Source: Actinomycetota bacterium
Lineage (GTDB): Bacteria; Actinomycetota; Thermoleophilia; Gaiellales; Gaiellaceae
Direction: 5' to 3'
Length of the DNA: 41,386 nt
Assembly: GCA_003162055.1 (NCBI GenBank)
Contig: PMNA01000004.1
Location: 1 to 41,386, forward strand
The position numbers and the translations under genes are program-made. Numbering within the stretch: the first letter of the stretch is position 1; each line of letters starts with the position of its first letter. Under the pieces are notes generated by a model. It was given only the letters and a program-made list of their open reading frames with translations. It did not search any database and had not been told where the DNA came from. This document shows, piece by piece, positions 15,686 through 23,938 of the stretch.

Positions 15686-17434
15686 TCACTCGGCGCACTC
15701 GACGCGATTGCGACCGCCTCGCTTGGCGCGGTAGAGAGCCTCGTCCGCAGCCGCAAGCAGCCGCTCACGGCTACCAGTACTCCCGAAGCCTGCAACGCCG
15801 AAACTGGCCGTCACGGAGATCGTCATCTCGCCCTCGACCGGGATGCCACGGTCGGCAAGTGTCTGCCTGATCCTTTCGCAGAGCCGAGTGCCACCCGCCG
15901 TGTCGGTACCGGGCAGGATGAGCGCGAACTCCTCCCCGCCCCAGCGACCGGCGGTATCGATCTCGCGGAGCGAGCGAGTCAGGACGAGCGCCAGTTCCTT
16001 CAACACCGAATCGCCCGCGGCGTGACCGTAGCGATCGTTTACTTCCTTGAAGTGATCGATGTCGAGGATCGCGAGGGTGAGATCGCCGCCCAGGCGCGAG
16101 GCGCGGACGATCTCTTCGTCCAGCGCCGATTCGCTGCGGCGCCGATTGGCCAGGCCGGTCAAGCCGTCGATCAGAGCCTGGCGCTCGACGATCCGGTGCA
16201 GGCGTGCGTTGTCGAGCGCCACAGCCGCGTGCCCGCAGAGCAGCGCCACCATCTCCAGCTCGTCCTCGCCGAATTGATCGCCACTCAAGACCAGCGTGCC
16301 CAGATGCTCGCGCCCCGCCCGCAGAGACCACTCGCTTTTCTCCTTCCCCTTCTCGGGCTCGCCCACAACGAAGCGTTCGCCGTGCGGGCCGGTGATGACT
16401 CCGCCGGTTGCACTTGTCGCCTCAACCGCCGATTCCACCACGACGCGCAGAAGCTGAACGGCGTCGTGCGAGACGCCGAGCCCTTCGCTGAAGCGCAGCG
16501 TCGCTTCCCTGAGGCGCTTCCTTTCCTGCTCCAGCTCTTGCATTCGCGCCTCCAGCTGCTCGGCCATCTCGTTGAAGGCGGCCGCAAGGCTGGCGAACTC
16601 GTCGTGCCCGCGCACCGGCACGCGCTCTTGCAGGTGACCGTGCGCAATCGCCCGCGCCGCCTGAGCAAGCTCGCCCACACTGCGCACGATCACCTTTCCC
16701 TCGAGGAAGGCGATCGTGCCCATCAGGAGGAGGAATCCAAGCAGCCCGAAAAGGACGCGTAGCTCGAGGCGGTAAACCGCGTTGTCGACGCGAGACTGCG
16801 GCGTTACAAGCGCGAATCCCACCGCGCCACGATCGCTGACCGGGCGAGAGACCAGCACACGGTAATCCTTGCCGCCGAGCCGAACTCGACCGATCCCGCC
16901 CTCGTTCAGCTTCGCTCGGCTGCCTGCACCAGACTTCGGCTCAAACACGCGGGTGCTCCGTACGAGCATCAGCTTCTCGCTGGAGGAAACTCCTGCCAGA
17001 GTCGCGAAGCGCCGGAGACTGGCCGGGTTGAGCGGAACCGAGACGATCAGCTTGCCAACCGGTTTCTTCGCCCCGACGAACTGAACTCGGCGCTCGCCCG
17101 CGTACGAGTACGACTTTCCAATTCGCAGGCTTCCGCTCTCGACGCGGAGCCCGGGCACATCAGCGACGAAGGCGGCGAGGACAGAGCGATTGCGCTGCGC
17201 GACGGCCCGCTGGAAGGCAGTCGAGCGCGCCAACCGCTCAGCGCTTTTCTGCGCGACCACCAGCTCGCTCTCGTAAGTCGCAAGCGTTGCCCTCAGGTTC
17301 GCCTGAAGACCTTCGTCAACCCGGTTCTGCTCGCTTCGCTCGATAATGGCCGTGAAGCCGAGAAAGCCTGCGAAGAGCGGTACGACCGCAAGAAACACGA
17401 AGTAGACGACGAGTCGGCGCGCGAGGCTGGTCAA
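15686..17434 (-). CDS. Membrane-bound diguanylate cyclase (HAMP-GAF-GGDEF)
   Basis: A 582-residue signalling protein that would make cyclic di-GMP. A membrane helix (about 8-30), an extracellular sensor of about 190 residues, a second helix (about 226-247), a HAMP linker, a coiled coil (about 290-315) and a GAF domain lead to the cyclase. The active site is GGEEF near 499-503. The inhibitory I-site REID lies exactly five residues upstream, so product inhibition is expected. The metal-binding region (LAILDIDHFKEVND) is intact. TTG is the probable start, with AGGGAGG about eight bases before it. The Thr-rich exported protein gene is divergent from it. Confidence 0.92.
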   Translation of the reverse strand: MTSLARRLVVYFVFLAVVPLFAGFLGFTAIIERSEQNRVDEGLQANLRATLATYESELVVAQKSAERLARSTAFQRAVAQRNRSVLAAFVADVPGLRVESGSLRIGKSYSYAGERRVQFVGAKKPVGKLIVSVPLNPASLRRFATLAGVSSSEKLMLVRSTRVFEPKSGAGSRAKLNEGGIGRVRLGGKDYRVLVSRPVSDRGAVGFALVTPQSRVDNAVYRLELRVLFGLLGFLLLMGTIAFLEGKVIVRSVGELAQAARAIAHGHLQERVPVRGHDEFASLAAAFNEMAEQLEARMQELEQERKRLREATLRFSEGLGVSHDAVQLLRVVVESAVEATSATGGVITGPHGERFVVGEPEKGKEKSEWSLRAGREHLGTLVLSGDQFGEDELEMVALLCGHAAVALDNARLHRIVERQALIDGLTGLANRRRSESALDEEIVRASRLGGDLTLAILDIDHFKEVNDRYGHAAGDSVLKELALVLTRSLREIDTAGRWGGEEFALILPGTDTAGGTRLCERIRQTLADRGIPVEGEMTISVTASFGVAGFGSTGSRERLLAAADEALYRAKRGGRNRVECAE

Positions 17435-17459
17435 GACCGGCGACCTCCCTCGATCGAGG

Positions 17460-17465
17460 TATAGT
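17460..17465 (+). promoter_or_regulatory. Candidate -10 of the Thr-rich protein gene
   Basis: TATAGT is five of six bases from the consensus -10 and lies 32 bp before the ATG at 17498. A GGGG run before the ATG may serve for ribosome binding. No clear -35 is seen. Confidence 0.4.
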
Positions 17466-17497
17466 GCTGAAAACGTTTGCGGATAAGATTGGGGTAG

Positions 17498-18355
17498 ATG
17501 AGACCTGTTTGGGGGGACCGGTCGTTTTCTTTCGCGCGCGTGATTTTTGGGACACTCGCCGCACTCGTTCTCGTGGCCTGGGCGGTTGGCGCGCCACGCG
17601 TTCTCTCCCCTAACCGAGCGCCGCCGCCTGCCGCGCCGAACAAGACGGCCTCAAAGCCGCTCAGAGTCCCAATCGGATCGTTTTTACATGCCAAGCCGTC
17701 CATCTCCAATACGCCCCGCCTGTCGAAGCATGCCTCAGGCTCTTATTCATCGGGCGTTGCGGGCGTTGAGACGAGGGTAATCAAACCGGCAGCAAGCAAC
17801 CACGTCGCCTATCCGATCACCGACGCGCGGGCAAATTCCGCTCCCAAGCGCTCGCATCGCATCAACAACGGTGGCTCGAAGACCACGACGACTTCGACCC
17901 CGACTGTCACGATCACCACACCGACGAGCACGACCCCCGCCGTAACGACTACCACGCCGGTGAACTCGGCACCCGTCGTCACGCCTGGTGCTCCCGGAAC
18001 CAAGCCGCGAACTACGCCTAGCGCCACGCCTAGCAGCACGCCTCGCACTGCTACGCCGACGAAAAATGAGCCGGCTCCTCCGGCCAAGCGCGCCCCGTCG
18101 ACTAAGACGCCTACGGCGCCGAACAACCCCGGTCCGCATCGCTCGTCGAACGCCAACAACCAGGGGCAGGGCCCAGGTCATGGGGAGGGCCCCCCGAATG
18201 GAAAGGACAAAGGGACGGAATCCGGCGGGCAAGGGCAACCTGGTGCTCCACCCTGCGATCAGCAGCCGCACCGTGGCTCCGACGATCCCGCCGGGAATGG
18301 TCACGGTTCCGCGCACAATCGAGATCCACACCAGAACAAAGGCCAGCACGCTTAG
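17498..18355 (+). CDS. Thr/Pro/Ser-rich exported low-complexity protein
   Basis: This 285-residue product has one N-terminal hydrophobic segment (about residues 13-31, VIFGTLAALVLVAWAVGAP) that could be a signal anchor or a signal peptide. The rest is disordered. A Thr-rich block (TTTTSTPTVTITTPTSTT) is followed by Pro/Ala/Lys-rich and then Gly/Gln/His/Asn-rich sequence, with a His-containing end (HNRDPHQNKGQHA). No catalytic domain is visible. Such Thr/Pro blocks are often O-glycosylated in actinobacteria, and the protein may be a cell-wall spacer or a sugar-bearing surface protein. Codon use follows the genome, so it is probably real despite the low complexity. Confidence 0.62.
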   Translation: MRPVWGDRSFSFARVIFGTLAALVLVAWAVGAPRVLSPNRAPPPAAPNKTASKPLRVPIGSFLHAKPSISNTPRLSKHASGSYSSGVAGVETRVIKPAASNHVAYPITDARANSAPKRSHRINNGGSKTTTTSTPTVTITTPTSTTPAVTTTTPVNSAPVVTPGAPGTKPRTTPSATPSSTPRTATPTKNEPAPPAKRAPSTKTPTAPNNPGPHRSSNANNQGQGPGHGEGPPNGKDKGTESGGQGQPGAPPCDQQPHRGSDDPAGNGHGSAHNRDPHQNKGQHA

Positions 18356-18478
18356 TCGCAACGAGCTAGCGACGTTCGCTCTCCCTCGCCGATGCGCCGG
18401 CCAGTTTCGCTCGTTTCGCCGCGATAAAACGGGTAAAAAAGGAGAGACCGATTCGCGAAGCGACCGATTGGAGATTGC

Positions 18479-18673
18479 ATGATTCTCTTCCGTCCCCTCA
18501 TCCGTTTGCTCGTTCGCGCCAAGGGACGGACCTGGGTTGCGCTCACCGCATTCCGCGTCTATCAGCACCTGCCGCGGTTCGCCCAGCGCCGCGTCCGCAA
18601 GCGAGCATTCCGCGCCGCATTGCCCCGTCTCGTCAGCAAGCTGACGGCCAAAGCGCCCGACGCCCGACGCTAG
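18479..18673 (+). CDS. Small basic protein, unknown function
   Basis: A 64-residue protein with about 16 Arg/Lys residues and one short hydrophobic stretch near the start (LFRPLIRLLV). TTGGAGATTGC before the ATG is a moderate ribosome-binding site, and a GATAAAAC element with A-rich sequence lies upstream (18420-18445). It could be a nucleic-acid-binding or membrane-associated peptide. It resembles no family I know. Low composition signal keeps confidence modest. Confidence 0.5.
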   Translation: MILFRPLIRLLVRAKGRTWVALTAFRVYQHLPRFAQRRVRKRAFRAALPRLVSKLTAKAPDARR

Positions 18674-18703
18674 GCGGCGGATATTCGTCGAGCATCCGGG
18701 CCG

Positions 18704-19510
18704 TCAGCCCGCGCGCTTGGCGCTCAAGTCTCGCTCGCGGGCGCGGAGGTCGCCGAAAAGGACGACCAGGAAAGAGACGTAGAGCGGAGCGACGAGGAGT
18801 AATCCCAGCCCAACACCGACTAGCGAGAGGATCAAGACCACGTTTTTCCCGTCGCCGAAGCGGAAAACCGAGACGACTATTGCGACGAGAACGCCGGTGA
18901 AAAGAGCGACAATCCCACCGAACACGACCGTTCCCAGCGCCCGCCAGAAGCGCCCGCGAACGAGCCCCGCTGAGCGGCGTAGCGACTCGACAACTCCTTT
19001 CTCCTCCAGCAACATCGCCGGTATCGCAACGGCGAAGGTTCCCGAGAACCAGAGCGAGAGAAACCCAAAGGCCGACAGGAGCACCGCATATCCACCGATC
19101 GCTAGGGCGATGGGAAGCACCAGCACAGCAATAGCGGGCGCGGCTCCGACCAGCAGCAGTACCGTCAGACAAAGAATCGGGCCCAGCCGCCGAAGCGCGA
19201 ACGTTATCGCTGCCCGCGCATTCGGCTCGGCAGCGGTGCGAGCCCCGGCGACCACCTTCAGACAGGCGGCTCCCGCGACCACGAGGGCGAGAGTGTAGAG
19301 GACGGCTACCGGCACGAGTATCCCGATAGCTAGCTGCTTCGAGCCTGAGCTCATGGCCAGCCAGACAATGACGGCGCCGAGTAGCACGCCGGTCGGAAGG
19401 GTCAACGACGTCGTGATGCGCAGAAGAACGAGGGCCCGACCGGCCGCGAGCCTGACTCCGTATTCGAGAATGTCGCTCACGGCACGCGGGCGCTGTTCCG
19501 GCTGGTTCAT
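18704..19510 (-). CDS. Six-helix membrane protein (GPDPase membrane-domain-like)
   Basis: From ATG 19510 the protein is 268 residues with about six membrane helices. The cytoplasmic start contains RAVSDILEYGVRLAAGRALVL, and EEKGVVESLRRSAGLVRGRF lies between helices. The latter pattern occurs in membrane proteins of the glycerophosphodiester-phosphodiesterase membrane-domain/DUF975-like group, of unknown function. An in-frame ATG at 19555 gives 15 more residues that look noncoding. The gene is divergent from tag with a 69-bp AT-richer space between them that probably holds both promoters. Confidence 0.75.
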   Translation of the reverse strand: MNQPEQRPRAVSDILEYGVRLAAGRALVLLRITTSLTLPTGVLLGAVIVWLAMSSGSKQLAIGILVPVAVLYTLALVVAGAACLKVVAGARTAAEPNARAAITFALRRLGPILCLTVLLLVGAAPAIAVLVLPIALAIGGYAVLLSAFGFLSLWFSGTFAVAIPAMLLEEKGVVESLRRSAGLVRGRFWRALGTVVFGGIVALFTGVLVAIVVSVFRFGDGKNVVLILSLVGVGLGLLLVAPLYVSFLVVLFGDLRARERDLSAKRAG

Positions 19511-19579
19511 GCTCGCGGACGATACCCACTTCACACCAAGAAAACATAAAGCCAATCAATCGCCGTAGGATTTCCGCCC

Positions 19580-20206
19580 GTGAGTGATGACCTCGAGATC
19601 GGGCCCGACGGGGTTGGGCGCTGTTCCTGGGCGTCATCCCCGCCCGAGCTGCGCGAGTACCACGACGGCGAGTGGGGCCTGCCGGTGACGGACGACGACG
19701 GCCTGTTCGAGCGCATCTGTCTGGAGGCCTTTCAGTGCGGGCTTTCCTGGCTGACGATCCTGCGTAAGCGCGAGGCCTTCCGCCGCGGCTTCGCGAAGTT
19801 CGAAATCGAGGCGGTGGCGCGATTCGACGCCAAGGACGTCGCGCGCCTGCTCGCCGACCCCGGGATCGTTCGCAACCGCAGCAAGGTCGTCGCCTCGATC
19901 GAAAACGCGCAACGCTCGCAAGAAGTGATCGCAGAGCTCGGCTCGCTGGCACGGCTGATCTGGCCTTATGCTCCACCCTCGGCGCCCGCGCCCCGCTCCT
20001 ACGGCGAGATAGCAACCGTTACGTCGGAGTCCGAGGCGCTGGCCAAGGAGCTCAAGCGCCGGGGATTTCGCTTTCTCGGCCCGACCACGGTCTGTGCGCT
20101 GATGCAGGCTTGCGGCCTGATCAACGCCCACCTCGACGGTTGCCACGCACGCCTGCCGGTCGAGGCAGCTCGGGCGGATGCGTTGAGCCGGCTCGAGCTG
20201 GATTGA
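19580..20206 (+). CDS. tag: DNA-3-methyladenine glycosylase I
   Basis: A complete 208-residue Tag enzyme that removes 3-methyladenine from alkylated DNA to start base-excision repair. It has GRCSWA with Cys15, YHDGEWG with His28, the core EAFQCGLSW, and FLGPTTVCALMQACGLINAH. His184 and Cys188 complete the zinc site that defines the family together with Cys15 and His28. All four ligands are in place. The start is GTG with an AGGA upstream. No ada or other alkylation-repair gene is nearby. Confidence 0.95.
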   Translation: MSDDLEIGPDGVGRCSWASSPPELREYHDGEWGLPVTDDDGLFERICLEAFQCGLSWLTILRKREAFRRGFAKFEIEAVARFDAKDVARLLADPGIVRNRSKVVASIENAQRSQEVIAELGSLARLIWPYAPPSAPAPRSYGEIATVTSESEALAKELKRRGFRFLGPTTVCALMQACGLINAHLDGCHARLPVEAARADALSRLELD

Positions 20207-20264
20207 GTAGAAACAGCGCCGCGTGCTTGTCATTTCGCAACCGTGGCGATAGCTTTCGGCCTGG

Positions 20265-21548
20265 ATGAGCCTCCGCTCGACCACCTCTAATCAGTTCGCG
20301 CTGTTTCGTTATCCGGGCATGCGCCGCTTCTTCTGGGCGACACTGATCTCGAGCGCCGGTACCTGGCTCGCCTTTGTCGCGCTTGCGCTCGACGTCTACA
20401 ACCGAACCCACTCCTCGTTTTGGGTCGGGGCGCTGCTGGTCACCGAGACGCTGCCGGTCGCGCTGCTCGGCGTTTTCTTCGGACCGCTGATCGATCGCCT
20501 GCCGCGGCGCTCGCTGATGATCGGCGCCGATCTCTTTCGCTGCGGCATCTTCGTCGCCTTGGTCTTCGCACCGGGCGCCTGGGCGATCATCGCCCTTGCG
20601 ACGCTGGCGGGCGTGGCGACCGGCCTGTTCACTCCGGCGGTCTATTCGGCACTTCCGAATCTCGTTGAGGAGCGCGACCTGGCCGGCGCGAACGGATTGT
20701 TTCAAACGACCACCAGCGTGACGATGATCGTCGGGCCGCTTTGCGGCGGCGCCGTCGTCGCCGTCGTCGGGCCCAAGCCGGCGTATCTGCTCAACGCCGC
20801 CAGCTTCATCGTCGCGGCGCTCTTGATCGCCGGCATTCGCGCCACCAGCCTGCAATCGATCACTGCGGCGTCGCGCGGATACCTGCGCGACCTACTAGAT
20901 GGAGCCTCTACCGTCTTCCGCTCGCGCTCGTTCGTGACGGTGTTCGTGGCCTGGAACATCGCAATGGTCGGGATCGCCGCTATGAACACCGCCGAGGTCG
21001 AATTGGTCAAGCACGACTTCGGCGCCGGCAATCTGGGCTACGGCCTGTTCACGGCGGCGACCGGCCTAGGTGTCTTTCTCGGCGCCTTCAGCGCGCAGGG
21101 GCTGTTCAGGAAAAGCCCGTTCGCCCGTGTCTACGGGCTCGGCTTTGCGCTGCTGGCGGCAAGCATCGGCCTGGTCGCTCTACTGCCTCCCTTTGGAGTC
21201 GCGGCCGCGATACTCGTGGTGGGCGGAGGAGGTAACGGTTTGCTCCTGACCGCCAACGCGATGCTCGTGCAGCGGGGCGCTTCCGACGATCTCCGTGGGC
21301 GCTCCTTCGCGCTGATGATGAGCGCCAACGCGCTCGTCCTCACCTTTGCCTCGCTCGGTGCGGGCTTGCTCGCCGATCGCGCGGGCGCACGGCTGGTCTG
21401 GGCGCTCGCCGCGGCGGCGACGGCGCTCGCCGGCTTGATCGGCTGGCTGCTTGCCCGCCCGCTCTCTTCCTCGCTGCAACCCGAGACGACTGAATCGGCG
21501 TTCGAGCCGCTGCCCGAATTGTCGGCGGAGTCGCCGCTCAGCCTGTAA
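20265..21548 (+). CDS. MFS transporter (MFS_3/enterobactin-exporter-like)
   Basis: A 427-residue membrane protein with about twelve helices. The N-terminal FRYPGMRRFFWATLISSAGTWLAFVAL and the loop FFGPLIDRLPRRSLMI fit the MFS_3/EntS-like group of drug or siderophore exporters. The conserved loop between helices two and three reads GPLIDRLPRR, matching the G-x-x-x-D-R pattern. The C-terminal tail is acidic and hydrophilic. No transport substrate can be assigned. The next gene is on the same strand 51 bp away. Confidence 0.88.
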   Translation: MSLRSTTSNQFALFRYPGMRRFFWATLISSAGTWLAFVALALDVYNRTHSSFWVGALLVTETLPVALLGVFFGPLIDRLPRRSLMIGADLFRCGIFVALVFAPGAWAIIALATLAGVATGLFTPAVYSALPNLVEERDLAGANGLFQTTTSVTMIVGPLCGGAVVAVVGPKPAYLLNAASFIVAALLIAGIRATSLQSITAASRGYLRDLLDGASTVFRSRSFVTVFVAWNIAMVGIAAMNTAEVELVKHDFGAGNLGYGLFTAATGLGVFLGAFSAQGLFRKSPFARVYGLGFALLAASIGLVALLPPFGVAAAILVVGGGGNGLLLTANAMLVQRGASDDLRGRSFALMMSANALVLTFASLGAGLLADRAGARLVWALAAAATALAGLIGWLLARPLSSSLQPETTESAFEPLPELSAESPLSL

Positions 21549-21599
21549 TCTCCACGGCCGCCGCGACCAGCTCTGAGCATCTCGAAAGGGAGGCAGAGG

Positions 21600-22346
21600 A
21601 TGACGGGCCCGATGAAAACCTTGATCGGCGAGGTGCCTACTCTCGTGACCAGGCCGGTAGGCGACGCGCCGGCGCCGCTTGTTCTGCTCTCGCATGGTTT
21701 CATGGGCTGCAAGGAAAACTGGCTGGAAGAGTCGGATGAACCGGCCGGTAAAGGCTTCGTCGCGGCGGCGATGGACAACCGCCTGCACGGCGAGCGGGCG
21801 GGCGTCGGCTTCGACTCGCTCCTGCCCGAGGGCAAGCTCGACCTCCCGGGCCTGCGCCGCGTGATGCAGGAGACGGCTGCCGACATGAGCAAGCTAATCG
21901 ACCACTTCAGCCGCGACGAGGCGGTGGATGCCGGCCGGGTCGCAGTCGCGGGCGTCTCGATGGGCGACTTCGTCAGCTTCGCGGCGCTGGTGAACGACGC
22001 GCGCATCAAGGTGGCGACGCCGATCATCGCCTCGCCTTACTGGGGCGACATCCCCGGCGACTCGGATGTAGACCTCGGCAGCGAGGCCGACCTGACCGAC
22101 TTCTCGCTGCGCAACGAGCCCGCCGGACGCAAGGAATCGATTCCGCCGCGGGCGTTGTTGATGCAGATCGGCGGCGAGGACAGACACTACGACGGTGCTC
22201 GGGTCGAGCTCTTCTACGAGCAGCTGCGTCCGCTCTACGGCGACGAGAGCGAGCGCCTGGGCCTGATCGTCCACCCCGGCGTCGGGCACGAGCTCACGGC
22301 CGAGATGTGGGCGAACGCGGTCGCCTGGCTCGAGAAGTACCTCTGA
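21600..22346 (+). CDS. Alpha/beta hydrolase (peptidase S9-like)
   Basis: This 248-residue hydrolase has SHGFMGCKENW as its oxyanion-side loop (residues 31-41), a nucleophile elbow GVSMGD with Ser120 and a His in HPGVGHELT near 230. The layout matches the small esterases/prolyl-oligopeptidase-like proteins seen with MDNRLHGER after the second strand. No signal peptide is seen, so it is probably cytoplasmic. A strong GGGAGG site precedes the ATG. It converges with glyA, leaving four bases between stops. Confidence 0.87.
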   Translation: MTGPMKTLIGEVPTLVTRPVGDAPAPLVLLSHGFMGCKENWLEESDEPAGKGFVAAAMDNRLHGERAGVGFDSLLPEGKLDLPGLRRVMQETAADMSKLIDHFSRDEAVDAGRVAVAGVSMGDFVSFAALVNDARIKVATPIIASPYWGDIPGDSDVDLGSEADLTDFSLRNEPAGRKESIPPRALLMQIGGEDRHYDGARVELFYEQLRPLYGDESERLGLIVHPGVGHELTAEMWANAVAWLEKYL

Positions 22347-22350
22347 TCGA

Positions 22351-23622
22351 CTAGGCCGGGGCGCCCGGGATCGGGAAGGCGCGGGCCAGCTCCAACACCT
22401 CGCCCGCGATCCGCTCGATCTCGGCCTCGTCCTCGCGCTTGGCCGCCTCGACGCCCTCGTCGATCCAGCGGGCGATCTCGAGCATCTCGGGCTCCTTCAT
22501 GCCACGGGTGGTGGCGGCCGGAGTCCCGAGGCGAATGCCCGAAGGATCGAAGGGCTTGCGCTGGTCGAAGGGGACGGTGTTGTAGTTGAGGGTGAGACGG
22601 GCGCGGTCGAGCGCCTTGGCGGCGACCTTGCCGGGAACGTCCTTCGAGGTCAGGTCAATCAGGATCAGGTGGTTATCAGTTCCGCCCGAGACGAGATCGA
22701 AGCCGCGCTCGGCCAGCGCCTCGGCGAGTGCCTTGGCGTTGGCCACGATCTGGGCGGCGTAGGTCGAGAAGTCCGGCCGGCTTGCCTCGCCGAGGGCGAC
22801 CGCGATCGCCGCGGTGGTGTTGTCGTGCGGGCCTCCCTGCAGGCCGGGGAAGACGGCCTTGTCGATCGCCGTGGCGTGCTCCTCGCCGCACATCAACATC
22901 GCGCCGCGCGGGCCGCGCAACGTCTTATGCGTCGTGGTCGAGAGCACTTGGGCGTGGCCGACCGGCGAGGGATGGGCGCCGCCGGCGATCAGCCCGGCGA
23001 TGTGGGCGATATCGGCGACCAGGATCGCGCCCACCTCGTTCGCGATCTCGGCGAAGGCCGGGAAGTCGATCGTGCGCGGAATCGCAGTTCCGCCGCAGAA
23101 GATCAGCTTGGGACGTTCCTTGCGCGCCAGCTCGCGCACTTCGTCCATGTCAACGATTCCCGTCTCGCGGCGCACGCCGTACTGAACCGAGTGGAACCAC
23201 TTGCCCGTCGCCGAGACGCCCCAGCCGTGAGTGAGATGGCCGCCCATCGGCAGCGCCATTCCCATCATCGTGTCGCCGGGCTCGAGGAAGGCCAGGTAGA
23301 CGGCAAGGTTGGCGGGCGAGCCCGAGTAGGGCTGGACGTTGGCGTGATCGACACCGAAGAGCTTCCGCGCCCTCTCGATCGCCAGCGGCTCCAGCTCGTC
23401 GATCACCTGCTGACCTTCGTAGTAGCGGCGATGGGCATAGCCCTCGGAGTACTTGTTGGTGAGAACGCTCCCGAGCGCTGTGAGGACGGCACGGGAGACG
23501 TGGTTCTCGGACGGGATCAGGCAGATCGTCTGCGACTGCCGCTCGAACTCCTGCTCGACCAGGCCGGCGACCACCGGGTCGACTTGCTCGAGCGTCTGAT
23601 CCAGGTTCTTCTGCGCGCTCAT
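22351..23622 (-). CDS. glyA: Serine hydroxymethyltransferase
   Basis: This 423-residue enzyme interconverts serine and glycine using tetrahydrofolate and pyridoxal phosphate, supplying one-carbon units. The PLP-binding sequence STTTHKTLRGPRG has its Lys near residue 231. NKYSEGYAHRRYYEGQ and LQGGPHDN are standard SHMT motifs. The start is ATG 23622, set by AGGAGGTG five bases before it. A longer open frame continues upstream but runs through the ZTP riboswitch, so it is not coding. Expression is expected to rise when ZTP accumulates, that is, when 10-formyl-tetrahydrofolate is short. Confidence 0.97.
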   Translation of the reverse strand: MSAQKNLDQTLEQVDPVVAGLVEQEFERQSQTICLIPSENHVSRAVLTALGSVLTNKYSEGYAHRRYYEGQQVIDELEPLAIERARKLFGVDHANVQPYSGSPANLAVYLAFLEPGDTMMGMALPMGGHLTHGWGVSATGKWFHSVQYGVRRETGIVDMDEVRELARKERPKLIFCGGTAIPRTIDFPAFAEIANEVGAILVADIAHIAGLIAGGAHPSPVGHAQVLSTTTHKTLRGPRGAMLMCGEEHATAIDKAVFPGLQGGPHDNTTAAIAVALGEASRPDFSTYAAQIVANAKALAEALAERGFDLVSGGTDNHLILIDLTSKDVPGKVAAKALDRARLTLNYNTVPFDQRKPFDPSGIRLGTPAATTRGMKEPEMLEIARWIDEGVEAAKREDEAEIERIAGEVLELARAFPIPGAPA

Positions 23623-23644
23623 GGGACACCTCCTGAATTGGAAC

Positions 23645-23722
23645 TGGGTGCCCAGGCGCTCGGCTCGGATTGCTGCCGTTCCACGGTGGTGCTCCACCTT
23701 TCGCGCCAGTCGCGACAGCCCA
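23645..23722 (-). ncRNA. ZTP (pfl) riboswitch upstream of glyA
   Basis: On the minus strand the leader shows the paired subdomains of the ZTP/pfl riboswitch. GCTGTCG (23713-23719) pairs with CGGCAGC (23672-23678) as the outer stem. GACTGGCG follows, then a GGTGG/CCACC hairpin (23685-23698), and the hallmark CGCCTGGGCA (23649-23658). Its CGCC can pair with GGCG (23704-23707) as the pseudoknot. The Shine-Dalgarno site lies about 20 bases downstream, so control of translation is likely; no terminator is visible. The aptamer senses ZTP/ZMP, which build up when 10-formyl-THF is low, and glyA is a usual target. Confidence 0.85.
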
Positions 23723-23725
23723 CTC

Positions 23726-23731
23726 AGTCTA
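23726..23731 (-). promoter_or_regulatory. Candidate -10 of glyA
   Basis: TAGACT on the minus strand lies six bases before the riboswitch outer stem, so transcription would begin just at the aptamer's 5' end. The -35 region is poorly conserved. Confidence 0.5.
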
Positions 23732-23850
23732 GCGCGCGGCAGCGGCGCCGACTTCTTCATCCCGGAGCACGGCGGACGAGTGCGACGCGATCGAGAAGAC
23801 GCACCGTGCCGCTGAGCACTTCACTTGGGGTCTGGGCGCCTCCTTGACCA

Positions 23851-23869
23851 CCCGCCCCCCCACCCACCC
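23851..23869 (-). other. G-quadruplex-type motif upstream of glyA
   Basis: The minus strand reads G-tracts of three or more with one-base loops (GGGTGGGTGGG, then a longer G run, C, GGG). This fits the classical four-tract G-quadruplex pattern. It lies about 120 bp upstream of the glyA -10 and about 70 bp beyond the end of the LysR gene, which also reads away from here. Confidence 0.5.
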
Positions 23870-23938
23870 ACGGGGCGTGGAACGGTAAAGAGAGAAGTCG
23901 CCGAAGAATGTGCCAGCTTTGCAACAAACCAGCGACGT

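Noticed and set aside
17747-18568. Arg-rich frame antisense to the Thr-rich protein
   Set aside because: Arg runs are the complement of Thr/Ser/Pro codons. The plus-strand reading has a start, a signal anchor and a plausible promoter.
23623-23760. Forty-six extra N-terminal codons on glyA
   Set aside because: They would be translated from the ZTP riboswitch and are unlike any serine hydroxymethyltransferase. AGGAGGTG before 23622 fixes the start.
22669-23847. Long open frame (392 codons) antisense to glyA
   Set aside because: Typical high-GC antisense shadow of a well-identified enzyme gene; no ribosome-binding site or domain.
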